Of a DNA stretch of 9,681 nucleotides, positions 1 through 6,801 are shown in pieces. Below the pieces are notes generated by a model, which was not told the origin of the DNA, searched no databases, and saw only the letters and a list, made by a program, of their open reading frames with translations. The first letter of the stretch is position 1. Every line of letters starts with the position of its first letter. The stretch comes from Pseudomonadota bacterium. GTDB lineage: Bacteria > Desulfobacterota > Desulfovibrionia > Desulfovibrionales > Desulfovibrionaceae. The translations under genes were made by a program, and so were the position numbers. The stretch is from the NCBI GenBank assembly GCA_023417745.1, contig JAEZEM010000364.1:1-9681 (forward strand). The letters are read 5' to 3'.

Positions 1-1
1 G

Positions 2-736
2 GCCGAAATCCTCATCTTCGGCGGCTGCACCGCCTCCTACCGGATGCCGGCCATGCTCCAGACCGGCGTGACCATCCTCACGAGGCTTGGCATCCCCTAC
101 GCCTATGCCGGCGGCGACGAACACTGCTGCGCCAGCCCCTTGCTACGCACGGGCCAGCTCGACATCGCCTCGGAGCTGATCGCCAAGAATCTCGACCTGT
201 TCGCCCGCACCGGGGCCACGGCCATCGTCACCCCCTGCGGCGGCTGCTCCAAGACCCTCAAGCACGACTACCCGGCCTACGCCCGCAAGCTCGGCAAGCC
301 TTTCACGGCCACGGTGCGCCACTTCTCGGAAGTCTATGTGGACTTGCTGCGCCAGGGCCGCTTGAAGCCGCGCCTGCCGGTCAACAAGACGGTCACCTTC
401 CATGACCCCTGCCATGTGGGCCGCTCCCAGGGGCTTTTCGACGAGCCACGCGCCATCCTGGCCGCCATCCCGGGCCTGACCCTGGCGGAAATGCCGCGCA
501 GCCGCGAAGCGTCGCGGTGCTGCGGGGCCGGCGGCGGGGTCAAGGCCAACTACCCGCAAATGGCGGCGGCCATCGCCCGGGAACGCCTGGAGGAAGCCGT
601 GGCCACCGGCGCCGACACCTTGGCCACCATGTGTCCGTTTTGCCAGGCCAGCTTCGCCCAGGCCATCAAGGAGACCGGCGCGTCCATCGGTCTTTGCGGC
701 CTGGAGGAACTGCTGCTGGCCTCCCTGGAGGCCTAG
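2..736 (+). CDS. CCG-domain (heterodisulfide-reductase/GlcF-like) Fe-S oxidoreductase subunit, 5' truncated by window edge
   Basis: The frame is open from base 2, so the true start lies upstream; the first in-frame ATG (44) is internal, because the conserved GGCTASYRMP segment lies before it. The 244 visible residues contain two cysteine-rich CCG repeats. The first has GGCT, then EHCCAS (CCA instead of CCG), then TPCGGC. The second has HDPCH, then SRCCGAGGG, then MCPFC. This double repeat is known from HdrB/HdrD, glycolate oxidase GlcF, LutA/LldE and the C-terminal half of DsrK, where it carries Fe-S clusters for electron transfer to or from a flavoprotein or quinone/thiol partner. An N-terminal ferredoxin domain or an FAD-linked oxidase partner may lie upstream, outside the window. 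The next gene starts 2 nt after the stop, so they are very likely co-transcribed. The family is certain; which oxidoreductase it serves is unknown. Confidence 0.87.
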   Translation, partial: AEILIFGGCTASYRMPAMLQTGVTILTRLGIPYAYAGGDEHCCASPLLRTGQLDIASELIAKNLDLFARTGATAIVTPCGGCSKTLKHDYPAYARKLGKPFTATVRHFSEVYVDLLRQGRLKPRLPVNKTVTFHDPCHVGRSQGLFDEPRAILAAIPGLTLAEMPRSREASRCCGAGGGVKANYPQMAAAIARERLEEAVATGADTLATMCPFCQASFAQAIKETGASIGLCGLEELLLASLEA

Positions 737-738
737 CG

Positions 739-1647
739 ATGGCCATCGGCATCGCGGGCGAGCAGGTGGTCCCGGCCCCGGGCGCAAGCCTTCGGGGCCG
801 GGTGCGGGCCGTGTTTCAACGAAGCGCCCATGTGGCGCTGGACAACGGCTTCCTGACGTTGGGCAGCTTGGATTTGCCGCCCCATCCCTACTCCATCCTC
901 TGGGACGGCTATCCGGGCGGCTTCGTCTCGGGACAGGCGGTCACCGTCACGGGGGACGGCGTTTTCGCGGACGACCGCCGGCTCGTCGCCCTGGCCGACC
1001 TGGCCCGCTTCCGGCCGGTCCTGGAATATCCCCGGCCGGCCGAATTTCGGGCGATCCGCCAGGCCCTGGCCGCCAGCCGCCAGACCGCCGCCGCCCTGCC
1101 CGACAAGGGGGGCTTGCATACCCTGCTCCTCCAGCGTCCGAGGCCTGCTCCCTCGGACGTCGCCTGTCGACTGCCCGGGGCTTTCGCCGACCCGGGCGGC
1201 AGGCTTTGCCTCCGGATTGCCGAAGCCTTGCGCCAGCGCCGCCTGGATGACCTCGGGCAGGCCGCCCGTGCCATGGCCGGCCTGGGCATCGGCCTGACGC
1301 CGTCCGGAGACGATTTTCTGGCCGGCGTGTTGACAGCGTCGCGCTTTCACGGCTTGAGCCTGGGCCGGCTGGTCTTGAGCCAGGCGACGCTGACGACCCT
1401 GGCCCGCGACTGCGCGGTCCGCACCACGCCCTTCTCGGGTTTCCTGCTGCGCTGCGCCGCCCAGGGCCAGGTGGCCGCGCCGATCAGCGACTGGCTGGAG
1501 GCGGTCCATGCCGGCAACGCCGACCGGGCCGAAGCCGCCGTGGCGGCCCTGGCCGGCATCGGCCACTCCAGCGGCCTGGACACCCTGATGGGCCTTTTGT
1601 TGGTCATGGAAATCTGCCTGGGAGAACGCGCATGGATCGAAGCCTGA
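739..1647 (+). CDS. DUF2877 / AllH-like protein
   Basis: Protein of 302 aa. The start is ATG 739 rather than an upstream in-frame ATG at 517, because GGAGG (727-731) lies 7 nt before it and the upstream extension would run through the preceding Fe-S gene. The diagnostic family motif GLGIGLTPSGDDFLAG is at residues 181-196, and a second conserved Gly/Ser patch, GHSSGLDT, is near the C-terminus (275-282). DUF2877 is related to AllH, a subunit of the oxamate carbamoyltransferase of allantoin degradation. The AllF and AllG partners are not visible here, so that activity should not be assumed. No signal peptide or membrane segment is seen; probably cytosolic. The 3' end overlaps the next gene by 16 nt, implying translational coupling to the AIR-synthase-like protein and a shared pathway. 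The family call is firm; the function is not. Confidence 0.8.
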   Translation: MAIGIAGEQVVPAPGASLRGRVRAVFQRSAHVALDNGFLTLGSLDLPPHPYSILWDGYPGGFVSGQAVTVTGDGVFADDRRLVALADLARFRPVLEYPRPAEFRAIRQALAASRQTAAALPDKGGLHTLLLQRPRPAPSDVACRLPGAFADPGGRLCLRIAEALRQRRLDDLGQAARAMAGLGIGLTPSGDDFLAGVLTASRFHGLSLGRLVLSQATLTTLARDCAVRTTPFSGFLLRCAAQGQVAAPISDWLEAVHAGNADRAEAAVAALAGIGHSSGLDTLMGLLLVMEICLGERAWIEA

Positions 1648-2600
1648 CCCTGGCCGCCCTGGCCGACGCCCTGCGGGGCGCGGAAGTCTTTCGCAACAAG
1701 TGCCGCATCCGGCCCATGGTCGAGCTGTTCGCCGGCCAGGAACAGGCGGCGGGCATCCGCAACGGCGACGACGCCGCCGCCATCCCCGACGGCGACGGCT
1801 ACCTGCTGCTTGCCGCCGAGGGCATCGTGGACGCCCTGGTGCGCCGCAACCCCTATCTGGCCGGACGCTGCGCCGTGCTGGCCAACGTCAACGACATCTA
1901 CGCCATGGGCGGCCGGCCCCTGGCCATGGTGGACGTGGTCGGAACCCCTGACGAGGCCACGGCCCGGGAGATCTGCCGGGGCATGCGCGACGCCGCCGCC
2001 CGCTACCGGGTGCCCGTCGTCGGCGGCCATCTGCTGCGCACGGCCCTGGACCACTCGGCCTGCCTGGCCATCCTCGGACGAGCCAAGGCCTGCCTTACGA
2101 GCTTCGACGCCCGCCCGGGAGACCGGCTGGTGCTGGCCATGCGCCCAAACGGCGTCTGGCTTGGCGACTTGGGCTTTTGGAACGCCACCCTGCCCGAGGA
2201 CGACGCCACCCTCATAGCCCATCTCGAACTCCTGCCTGCCTGCGCCGAGGCCGGACTGGCCCGGGCCGGCAAGGACGTCAGCATGGCCGGCCTGGCCGGC
2301 ACGGCGCTGATGCTGGCCGAATCCTCCGGCGTGGGCTGCCGCCTCGACGTTAACGCCCTGACCCCGCCGCCCGGCGCGCCGCTGGCCCAATGGCTGCTGG
2401 CCTTTATGTCCTACGGCTTTCTGCTGGCCGTGGCCCCGGACAAGCTCGACGCCGTCATAGGCCTTTTCACGGCCGGCGGCGTGCGGGCGGTACCCGTGGG
2501 CGAGGTCTGCCGGGAACGGCAGGTCTGGCTGGATCGGGGCGAGGAGCGGGCGCTGTTGTGGGATCTGGAAACGACGCCCTTTGTCGGAGGCGCGCCATGA
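1632..2600 (+). CDS. AIR synthase-related protein, sll0787 family
   Basis: Protein of 322 aa starting at ATG 1632, preceded by a GGGAGA ribosome-binding site and overlapping the previous gene by 16 nt. It has the PurM/SelD/ThiL/HypE-type ATP-binding architecture: GDDAAAIP at 45-52, NDIYAMGGRPLAMVD at 87-101, VVGGHL at 129-134, and the C-terminal-domain motif GKDVSMAGLAGT at 213-224. The segments LTSFDARPGDRL, the WNAT patch after it and the C-terminal ALLWDLE match my recollection of the sll0787 subfamily rather than PurM itself or methanogenesis marker 2. Relatives typically phosphorylate a carbonyl, amide or carboxylate oxygen with ATP to drive ring closure or group transfer; the substrate of this subfamily is not established. 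Subfamily members are known from Nit1 nitrilase gene clusters, but none of those genes is directly adjacent here. Its stop overlaps the next start as ATGA. Confidence 0.85.
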   Translation: MDRSLTLAALADALRGAEVFRNKCRIRPMVELFAGQEQAAGIRNGDDAAAIPDGDGYLLLAAEGIVDALVRRNPYLAGRCAVLANVNDIYAMGGRPLAMVDVVGTPDEATAREICRGMRDAAARYRVPVVGGHLLRTALDHSACLAILGRAKACLTSFDARPGDRLVLAMRPNGVWLGDLGFWNATLPEDDATLIAHLELLPACAEAGLARAGKDVSMAGLAGTALMLAESSGVGCRLDVNALTPPPGAPLAQWLLAFMSYGFLLAVAPDKLDAVIGLFTAGGVRAVPVGEVCRERQVWLDRGEERALLWDLETTPFVGGAP

Positions 2601-3370
2601 CGCGCCAGGAACCCGATTGGGGCTGCGGCAGCCGTTTCTATCTGCCAAACGAGGATGCCGCCGTGGTGCGCGCCGCCTTGCGGCGGTTGCGCCGCCGCCC
2701 CAGACGCCCGGTCTTTGTCGGCGGCTCGGGCATGGCGCTTCTGGAAGGGGTCCGCACCTTGCCGGGCCTGGAAAGCGCCGTCTACGTGGATGTGGCCGCC
2801 TTCCAGTTCGAATACTTCCGGCTGTTGCTGCGCGCCGTGGAATGCAGCCGGGACACCGGCGAGCTGCGGGCCTGGTTCGCCCGGTCCGTCTATCCCGAGC
2901 TGCGCCGCCACGAGTCCGGGCGGGGGCGGTTTTACGACCTGGATCAAATCCTGGCCGCCATGCAGCACCTTTTCGGCCTTGATTTCTTTTTCGATGCGGC
3001 GGCCTTTGGCCAGGCCAGGGCCATCCTTGACCGCGTGGCGGCCGTGCGCTCGGGCATAGGGGCCTACCTGGCCGCCGCGCCGGTCAACCACGATTTCATC
3101 TATCTGAGCAACGTGCCGGATTATCTCGTCCCGGACGATCTGGCCGCCCTGTTCACCGCCTGCCGCCGCCACCAGGCGGCGGTCTATCTCCTGGCCACCA
3201 GCGCTTGCCCGGACCAGACCGCCCTGGCCAGCGCCTGGCAAGCCGCCGGCTATCGTCCCCACGAAGCCTCGGCGCGCCTGGACGCCGCCAATCGCGGTCT
3301 GGGCTCGCCACGCTTGGAGCGTTCCTGGAATCGCCCGGGAACCGTTCATCTGCTGTTGCCCCCATCGTAA
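2597..3370 (+). CDS. Putative SAM-binding protein, DUF3419/BtaA-like
   Basis: Protein of 257 aa. The start is ATG 2597, chosen for the 4-nt ATGA overlap with the preceding stop and GGAGG at 2586-2590; a longer in-frame reading from 2390 lies inside the AIR gene. FVGGSGMALL (residues 40-49) followed by YVDVAAFQ (63-70, Asp65) resembles methyltransferase motifs I and II, and FIYLSNVPDYL (167-177) resembles the SN-x-x-D-W/Y-L motif of DUF3419/BtaA. BtaA transfers the 3-amino-3-carboxypropyl group of S-adenosylmethionine to diacylglycerol in betaine-lipid synthesis. This protein is shorter than typical BtaA, about 400 aa as I recall, and no BtaB N-methyltransferase is next to it, so it is unlikely to make betaine lipid. 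A soluble SAM-dependent transferase acting on the small molecule handled by this operon is plausible. The assignment rests on motif resemblance only. Confidence 0.6.
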   Translation: MTRQEPDWGCGSRFYLPNEDAAVVRAALRRLRRRPRRPVFVGGSGMALLEGVRTLPGLESAVYVDVAAFQFEYFRLLLRAVECSRDTGELRAWFARSVYPELRRHESGRGRFYDLDQILAAMQHLFGLDFFFDAAAFGQARAILDRVAAVRSGIGAYLAAAPVNHDFIYLSNVPDYLVPDDLAALFTACRRHQAAVYLLATSACPDQTALASAWQAAGYRPHEASARLDAANRGLGSPRLERSWNRPGTVHLLLPPS

Positions 3371-3382
3371 AGGAGTACCCCC

Positions 3383-4369
3383 ATGATGCGTCCCAGCCTC
3401 GCCCTTGCCTGTCGCCTGACGGCGGCGGCCCTGGCCGTCTGTCTCGTCCTGGCCGCCGCCCCGGCCCCGGCCGGTCCGCCGGCCCCAAGCAGCCAGCCGG
3501 TTCGGCTGGCCTACCTGCAAAACGACCTGCACCACCTGGCCTTGTGGATCGCCCTGGACAAAGGCTTTTTCGCCCAGGAAGGCCTGGCCGTGGAGGTGGC
3601 CGGCATCTTCCGCTCCGGGCCGGAGCTCATGACCGCTTTCGGCGCGGGCGAGCTCGACGCCGCTTATGTGGGCGAAGCTCCGGCCACCATCGCCGCCGTG
3701 CGCGGCACGGCCCGGATCAAGGTCCTGGCCCAGGCCAACACCGAAGGTTCGGCCCTGGTCGGCTCCAAGGCCCTGGCCGAAGGCAAGGTTACGCGCCCGA
3801 CCCTGGCCATCCCGGGCCACGGCGGCGTGCAGGAACTCTTGCTGCAAAAGGCCCTGCCCAAACTGGGTCTGGCCGCCGACAGCGTGGAGATCGTGGTGGT
3901 GAGTCCGCCGGAAATGCTGCCGGCCCTCCAGTCCGGCCAAATCGACGGCTTCATCGCCTGGGAGCCCTATCCGTCGCGGGCCGTTCTTCAAGGAACTGGC
4001 ACGACGATTGCTGACTCAACCGTCATCTGGGCCGGCCATCCGTGCTGCGTGCTCGCCGCCGCTGATACGCTCATCGACAAGCGGCCGGCCGTCGCCAGGG
4101 GCCTTGTCCGCGCCCATGGCCAGGCTACCAGATACATCGTCGAGCATCCTGAGGAGGCTGTCGCCGTGGCCGTGAAGTATACTGGCATGAGCGAAGATGT
4201 GGTGCGCCGGGCCCTGGGCCACGTCGCCTACGTCGATACGCCGAGCCTGGCCGGTGAAGAGGAATACGTCCGCTTCCTCATTGCCCAAGGCGTCATCAAG
4301 GTCGAGGACGCCGCGGCATTCACCCGGGGCTTCATTGACCTGTCCACCCGGGAGGACGCGGCCCGATGA
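3383..4369 (+). CDS. ABC transporter substrate-binding protein (SsuA/TauA/ThiY/NMT1-like)
   Basis: Protein of 328 aa with a clear signal peptide: Met-Met-Arg, a hydrophobic stretch around residues 7-27 rich in Ala/Leu/Val, and AxA cleavage sites near residue 30. An AAGGAG site sits just before the start; ATG 3386 is an equally possible start. The mature part follows the periplasmic-binding fold of the nitrate/sulfonate/taurine/thiamine-precursor group: QNDLHHLALWIALDKGFF near the N-terminus, FGAGELDAAYVGEAP, then DGFIAWEPYPS around 190-198. A Cys pair (221-222, in HPCCVL) follows. It would deliver a small anionic or heterocyclic ligand to an inner-membrane ABC importer. The cognate permease starts in an ATGA overlap at 4366 but is broken after 47 codons, and no ATPase gene follows, so the transporter looks disabled. 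Codon choice becomes more A/T-ending from about 3985 onward. Confidence 0.85.
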   Translation: MMRPSLALACRLTAAALAVCLVLAAAPAPAGPPAPSSQPVRLAYLQNDLHHLALWIALDKGFFAQEGLAVEVAGIFRSGPELMTAFGAGELDAAYVGEAPATIAAVRGTARIKVLAQANTEGSALVGSKALAEGKVTRPTLAIPGHGGVQELLLQKALPKLGLAADSVEIVVVSPPEMLPALQSGQIDGFIAWEPYPSRAVLQGTGTTIADSTVIWAGHPCCVLAAADTLIDKRPAVARGLVRAHGQATRYIVEHPEEAVAVAVKYTGMSEDVVRRALGHVAYVDTPSLAGEEEYVRFLIAQGVIKVEDAAAFTRGFIDLSTREDAAR

Positions 4370-4506
4370 GGCTGTCGCCGCTGGTCTCCGCCCTGGCCGT
4401 GGCAGGCGTCTGGCAGGCCGTGTGCTGGGCGGGGCTGGTTGCGCCGGCCCTGCTCGCCTCTCCGGCCGAAGTCGGCCTGGCGCTTCTCGACTTGTGCCGG
4501 ACCGGG
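4366..4506 (+). pseudogene. ABC transporter permease, N-terminal fragment only (SsuC-like)
   Basis: Begins at ATG 4366 in a 4-nt overlap with the substrate-binding protein stop, the usual arrangement for an SBP-permease pair. The first 47 codons encode a hydrophobic N-terminal helix (SPLVSALAVAGVWQAV) and the conserved sequence LLASPAEVGLALLDLCRTG that precedes the first core helices in SsuC/TauC-type permeases. After about base 4506 the frame no longer encodes permease: it turns Arg/Gly/Pro-rich and stops at 4611, while another frame becomes a well-conserved sigma-54 activator. The remaining roughly 200 residues, including the transmembrane core and the EAA loop, are missing. It cannot form a channel. 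Confidence 0.75.
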
Positions 4507-5131
4507 ATACCAGCGGGTCGGCGAGGAGGTTGTCCGCAAGGTCGACGTGCGCATCGTCTCGGCCACCAATCGCAATCTCCATGCCGAGATCCAGGCCGGC
4601 CGCTTCCGTGAGGACCTGTACTACCGGCTGCAGGTGTTCCCGGTGGTGGTGCCGAGCCTTAAGGGCCGCAAGATGGACGTCCCGCTGCTCACCGACCACT
4701 TCGTCAAGCTGAGCTGCAAGAAGATGAACCGCCCCCTGGTGCGCCTTTCCGAGGCCCAGCGGCGGCACATGGCCGCCTACGACTGGCCAGGCAACATCCG
4801 CGAGCTGCAGAATTTCGTGGAGCGCATGGTCATCACCGGCCAGCCCGATCAGGTGCTGCGGGAACTGGACCATGGGCCGGCCGCGCTGCGGGAGGCTGCG
4901 CCGGCCCGGCCCGAGGTCGTCGTGCCCGAGCGCATCCTGACGGAAAAGGAAATGCGGGAACTGGAAAAGGCCAACATGCAGGCGGCCTTGCACCAGACCA
5001 ACTGGCGCATCTACGGTCCCCGGGGCGCGGCCAAGCTCCTGGGCATCAATCCCACCACGCTGATTTCGCGGCTCAAAAAGCTTGGCATCTACCTGCCCCG
5101 CCCCCAGGCCGAGGATGACCCGGACTTGTAG
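4507..5131 (+). pseudogene. Sigma-54-dependent transcriptional activator, C-terminal fragment
   Basis: About 207 codons homologous to NtrC-family activators, starting inside the AAA+ domain at YQRVGEEVVRKVDVRIVSAT. Present are the sensor I segment (ATNRNL), the arginine-finger region (GRFREDLYYRLQVFPV), sensor II (WPGNIRELQNFVERM) and a C-terminal Fis-type helix-turn-helix (GAAKLLGINPTTLISRLKKL), ending normally at TAG 5129-5131. Missing are any sensory domain, Walker A, the GAFTGA sigma-54 contact loop and Walker B, so it cannot hydrolyse ATP or open sigma-54 promoters. The frame is open back to a TTG at 4439, but that upstream part is the permease gene read out of frame. If translated, a DNA-binding-only remnant is conceivable. 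The open frame and normal stop suggest that the break is recent or is an assembly join. Confidence 0.85.
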
Positions 5132-5146
5132 AGGGGAGCCGCCGCA

Positions 5147-5842
5147 CTAGAGCAGACCGAGCAGCCGCACCACCAGCGGCGCGAAGCCGGCGGTGAAAAC
5201 CCCGGCCAGGATCATGGCCAGACCGGCCATGGCCCCCTGCTCCTCGCCTTCGAGCAGAGCCGTGGCCGTGCCCTGGGCGTGGGACACCGTGCCCAGGGCC
5301 AGCCCCCGGGCCACGGGATGGTCGATGCCGGAACGGTTAAGCAGCCAGGCTCCGAAAAGCGAGCCCAGGGTGCCCGTGGCCACGACAAAGGCGGCGCTCA
5401 GCGCCGGTATCCCACCGTATATGCGGCTTATTTCCACGGCAAAAGGAATGGAGACGCCCTTGGGCAAAATGGACACCACCACCTCCCGGGGCAGGCCGCC
5501 CAGGCTGGCCGTCAGCCCGGCCGAAATCATGGCCAGCAGCGCTCCCGCGCCCACGCTGGCCATGATGGCCAGGCCATGGCTGCGCAGCAGCCGGCGATGG
5601 CGGTAGAGCGGCACGGCCAAGGCCACCGTGGCCGGACCAAGCAGCGTGGTCATGACCTCCCGGGCCGGGGCATAGGCGGCGTAGGGCTGGTCGCAGGCCA
5701 CAAGCACGGCGATGATGACCCCGGCGCTGACCGCCACGACGTTGAGCAGGGGATGGTTCACCCAAAAGGCCAGCCGGCGGCAGGCCAGATAGACCGCGAC
5801 CGTCAGCACGACAAACACGACGCCAAGGGCAAGTCCGTTCAT
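5147..5842 (-). CDS. lrgB: LrgB/CidB/YohK family membrane protein
   Basis: Protein of 231 aa. I take ATG 5842 as the start: it overlaps the lrgA stop by one base (TGATG), and GGAGG (5848-5852) is 5 nt away, whereas a GTG one codon upstream would be only 2 nt from it. The protein is almost entirely hydrophobic, with several predicted membrane helices. It carries the family signatures LLGPATVALAVPLY (67-80), ILPKGVSIPFAV (125-136) and GLALGTVSHAQGTATA (180-195). LrgB works with LrgA. The pair was first described as an antiholin-like modulator of murein hydrolases, while Bacillus PftAB and plant PLGG1 relatives transport pyruvate or glycolate/glycerate. In a lactate/pyruvate-using sulfate reducer the transport role is plausible, but this is inference. 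It ends only 15 nt from the convergent regulator fragment. Confidence 0.9.
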   Translation of the reverse strand: MNGLALGVVFVVLTVAVYLACRRLAFWVNHPLLNVVAVSAGVIIAVLVACDQPYAAYAPAREVMTTLLGPATVALAVPLYRHRRLLRSHGLAIMASVGAGALLAMISAGLTASLGGLPREVVVSILPKGVSIPFAVEISRIYGGIPALSAAFVVATGTLGSLFGAWLLNRSGIDHPVARGLALGTVSHAQGTATALLEGEEQGAMAGLAMILAGVFTAGFAPLVVRLLGLL

Positions 5843-6210
5843 CACCGCCTCCGCTGGAGCAGCAAGGTAAGATAGCTGACCGCGAAAAACGGCAGCACGG
5901 AGCTGATCACCACGGCCACGAGCAGCATCAGGCCGTACTGGGCGAAGGTCGCGCCCCAGTCCATGAGCCCCACGGCGATGGGGATGAAAAAAAAGACCAG
6001 ATGGCGCAGGAGAAAATCAGCCGTCTGCGCTACTTGCTCAAGCTTGACCACGCCCAGGCACAACAAACCGAAAAGCAGCAACACCCCAAGCACGTTGCCC
6101 GGCACGGGAAGAGCCAGGGCCTCGGCCAAATACCGACCGGCCAGGGAAATGCCCCACAGCAAGCCAAGCTGCCCCAGGCATTTGGCGCAATGAAAAAACC
6201 GTTGCGTCAC
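5842..6210 (-). CDS. lrgA: LrgA/CidA family membrane protein
   Basis: Protein of 122 aa starting at GTG 6210. This start is chosen because GAGGAG (6217-6222) sits 6 nt upstream; a longer reading from TTG 6231 would include that ribosome-binding site in the coding sequence. Four hydrophobic helices can be drawn at about residues 13-32, 36-54, 69-84 and 93-116. Family signatures are LPVPGNVLGVLLLF (34-47) and LVFFFIPIAVGLM (71-83). LrgA/CidA proteins are small holin-like inner-membrane proteins acting with LrgB/CidB in cell-lysis control or in carboxylate export and uptake. It is translationally coupled to lrgB by a 1-nt overlap. A 90-nt gap separates it from the ferredoxin gene upstream, so it may have its own promoter or be the tail of the ketoacyl-ACP synthase operon. 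No LytS/LytR regulator is visible. Confidence 0.9.
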   Translation of the reverse strand: MTQRFFHCAKCLGQLGLLWGISLAGRYLAEALALPVPGNVLGVLLLFGLLCLGVVKLEQVAQTADFLLRHLVFFFIPIAVGLMDWGATFAQYGLMLLVAVVISSVLPFFAVSYLTLLLQRRR

Positions 6211-6216
6211 GCAAAT

Positions 6217-6222
6217 CTCCTC
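6217..6222 (-). promoter_or_regulatory. Ribosome-binding site deciding the lrgA GTG start
   Basis: GAGGAG on the minus strand, 6 nt before GTG 6210. It lies inside the longer TTG-initiated reading and therefore supports GTG as the true start. Confidence 0.7.
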
Positions 6223-6300
6223 AAAAAACAATGTCCGGGCAGGACTCTCTACGCCTCTTGGCCGGCCCCAACAAGCCCGGGTCGGCCGACGGCCAAGGCC

Positions 6301-6534
6301 TCAAGCGCCATCGGTTGGCCAAAAACAGGGGGCAAGGCGCAGCGCATCGGCGCTGCAATGGCCCAGGCAGCGCCCCCGACCGTCGCAGCGGTCGGCGTCG
6401 GTCAGGACGGCCAACCCGCCGCGCACAGCCAGAAGGCCTCTCGGGCAGCTCGGCAGGCACTGACCGCAGCCAAGACAGCGTCGCGGATCGACACGCACCG
6501 CCAGCCGGCCGGGTAAAGCCGAATCAGCGGCCAT
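6301..6534 (-). CDS. Small ferredoxin-like 4Fe-4S protein with a CDGxGxC second motif
   Basis: Protein of 77 aa. The first motif is a complete C-x2-C-x2-C-x3-C-P (Cys20, 23, 26, 30). The second reads RCDGRGRCLGHCS: Cys50, 56 and 60, with Arg53 where a classical 2[4Fe-4S] ferredoxin has its second cysteine, and Ser instead of the usual Pro after the last Cys. I recall related small ferredoxins of anaerobes reading CDGLGxCLxxCP, so the missing cysteine is probably a subfamily trait rather than damage; the second cluster may be 3Fe-type or have a non-Cys ligand. Its likely role is electron transfer in the cytosol. ATG 6534 overlaps the end of the upstream small gene by 11 nt and has only a weak ribosome-binding site, suggesting translational coupling. 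Its partner is unknown. Confidence 0.78.
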   Translation of the reverse strand: MAADSALPGRLAVRVDPRRCLGCGQCLPSCPRGLLAVRGGLAVLTDADRCDGRGRCLGHCSADALRLAPCFWPTDGA

Positions 6535-6772
6535 GGCCGGCGGTCTGGCCCCGCAACCCGGCCAGTTCCTGCTCCAACCGGCCGACCACCGTGCACAGAC
6601 GGGCGAAATGCTCTTCCAGCCTGGCCAGCCGGGCGGCCAGGGCCGTTTCCGTGGCCGCCGGCGCGCCGCAAAGACCCGCGACCATGGCGGCCATGATCGC
6701 CTCTTCCCCGTCCATTGCCCTTTCGGGCTCGCGGCCCCGGCCGGTGATCGGGCTGTCCGCTTCCTGACTCAT
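6524..6772 (-). CDS. Hypothetical 82-aa coiled-coil protein
   Basis: Start ATG 6772 is supported by an AAGGAGAAGGAC leader directly before it. The N-terminal half is polar and charged (SQEADSPITGRGREPERAMDG). The C-terminal half (about residues 44-75) has Leu/Val repeats at heptad-like spacing (ALAARLARLEEHFARL, then VVGRLEQELAGL), typical of a short coiled coil that may drive dimer- or trimerisation. There are two cysteines (35 and 60) and no signal peptide or membrane segment. It lies 29 nt after the ketoacyl-ACP synthase stop and overlaps the ferredoxin gene by 11 nt, so the three genes form one unit. I do not recognise the family; an adaptor or scaffold role for its two neighbours would be inference. 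Confidence 0.65.
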   Translation of the reverse strand: MSQEADSPITGRGREPERAMDGEEAIMAAMVAGLCGAPAATETALAARLARLEEHFARLCTVVGRLEQELAGLRGQTAGHGR

Positions 6773-6801
6773 GTCCTTCTCCTTGCTGTTCAAAGAGCGC
6801 G

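Noticed and set aside
517..738. Earlier in-frame start for the DUF2877 gene
   Set aside because: It lies wholly within the upstream Fe-S gene, and ATG 739 has an ideal GGAGG site.
1347..2648. Minus-strand open frame of 433 codons opposite the AIR-like gene
   Set aside because: Same reason: an antisense GC artefact without recognisable motifs or a ribosome-binding site.
2411..3991. Long open frame (526 codons) on the minus strand opposite the BtaA-like and SBP genes
   Set aside because: It is antisense to well-supported genes; its Gly/Gln/Arg/His-rich translation matches no family. High GC makes long antisense frames common.
6208..6231. Longer lrgA starting at TTG 6231
   Set aside because: It would translate through its own GAGGAG ribosome-binding site; GTG 6210 has correct spacing and a normal family N-terminus.
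6211..6300. Possible terminator or promoter between the ferredoxin gene and lrgA
   Set aside because: There is a GTCGGCCGAC palindrome (6281-6290), a CTTGGCC/GGCCAAG pair and a short T-run, but no stem directly followed by a T-tract and no clear -35/-10.
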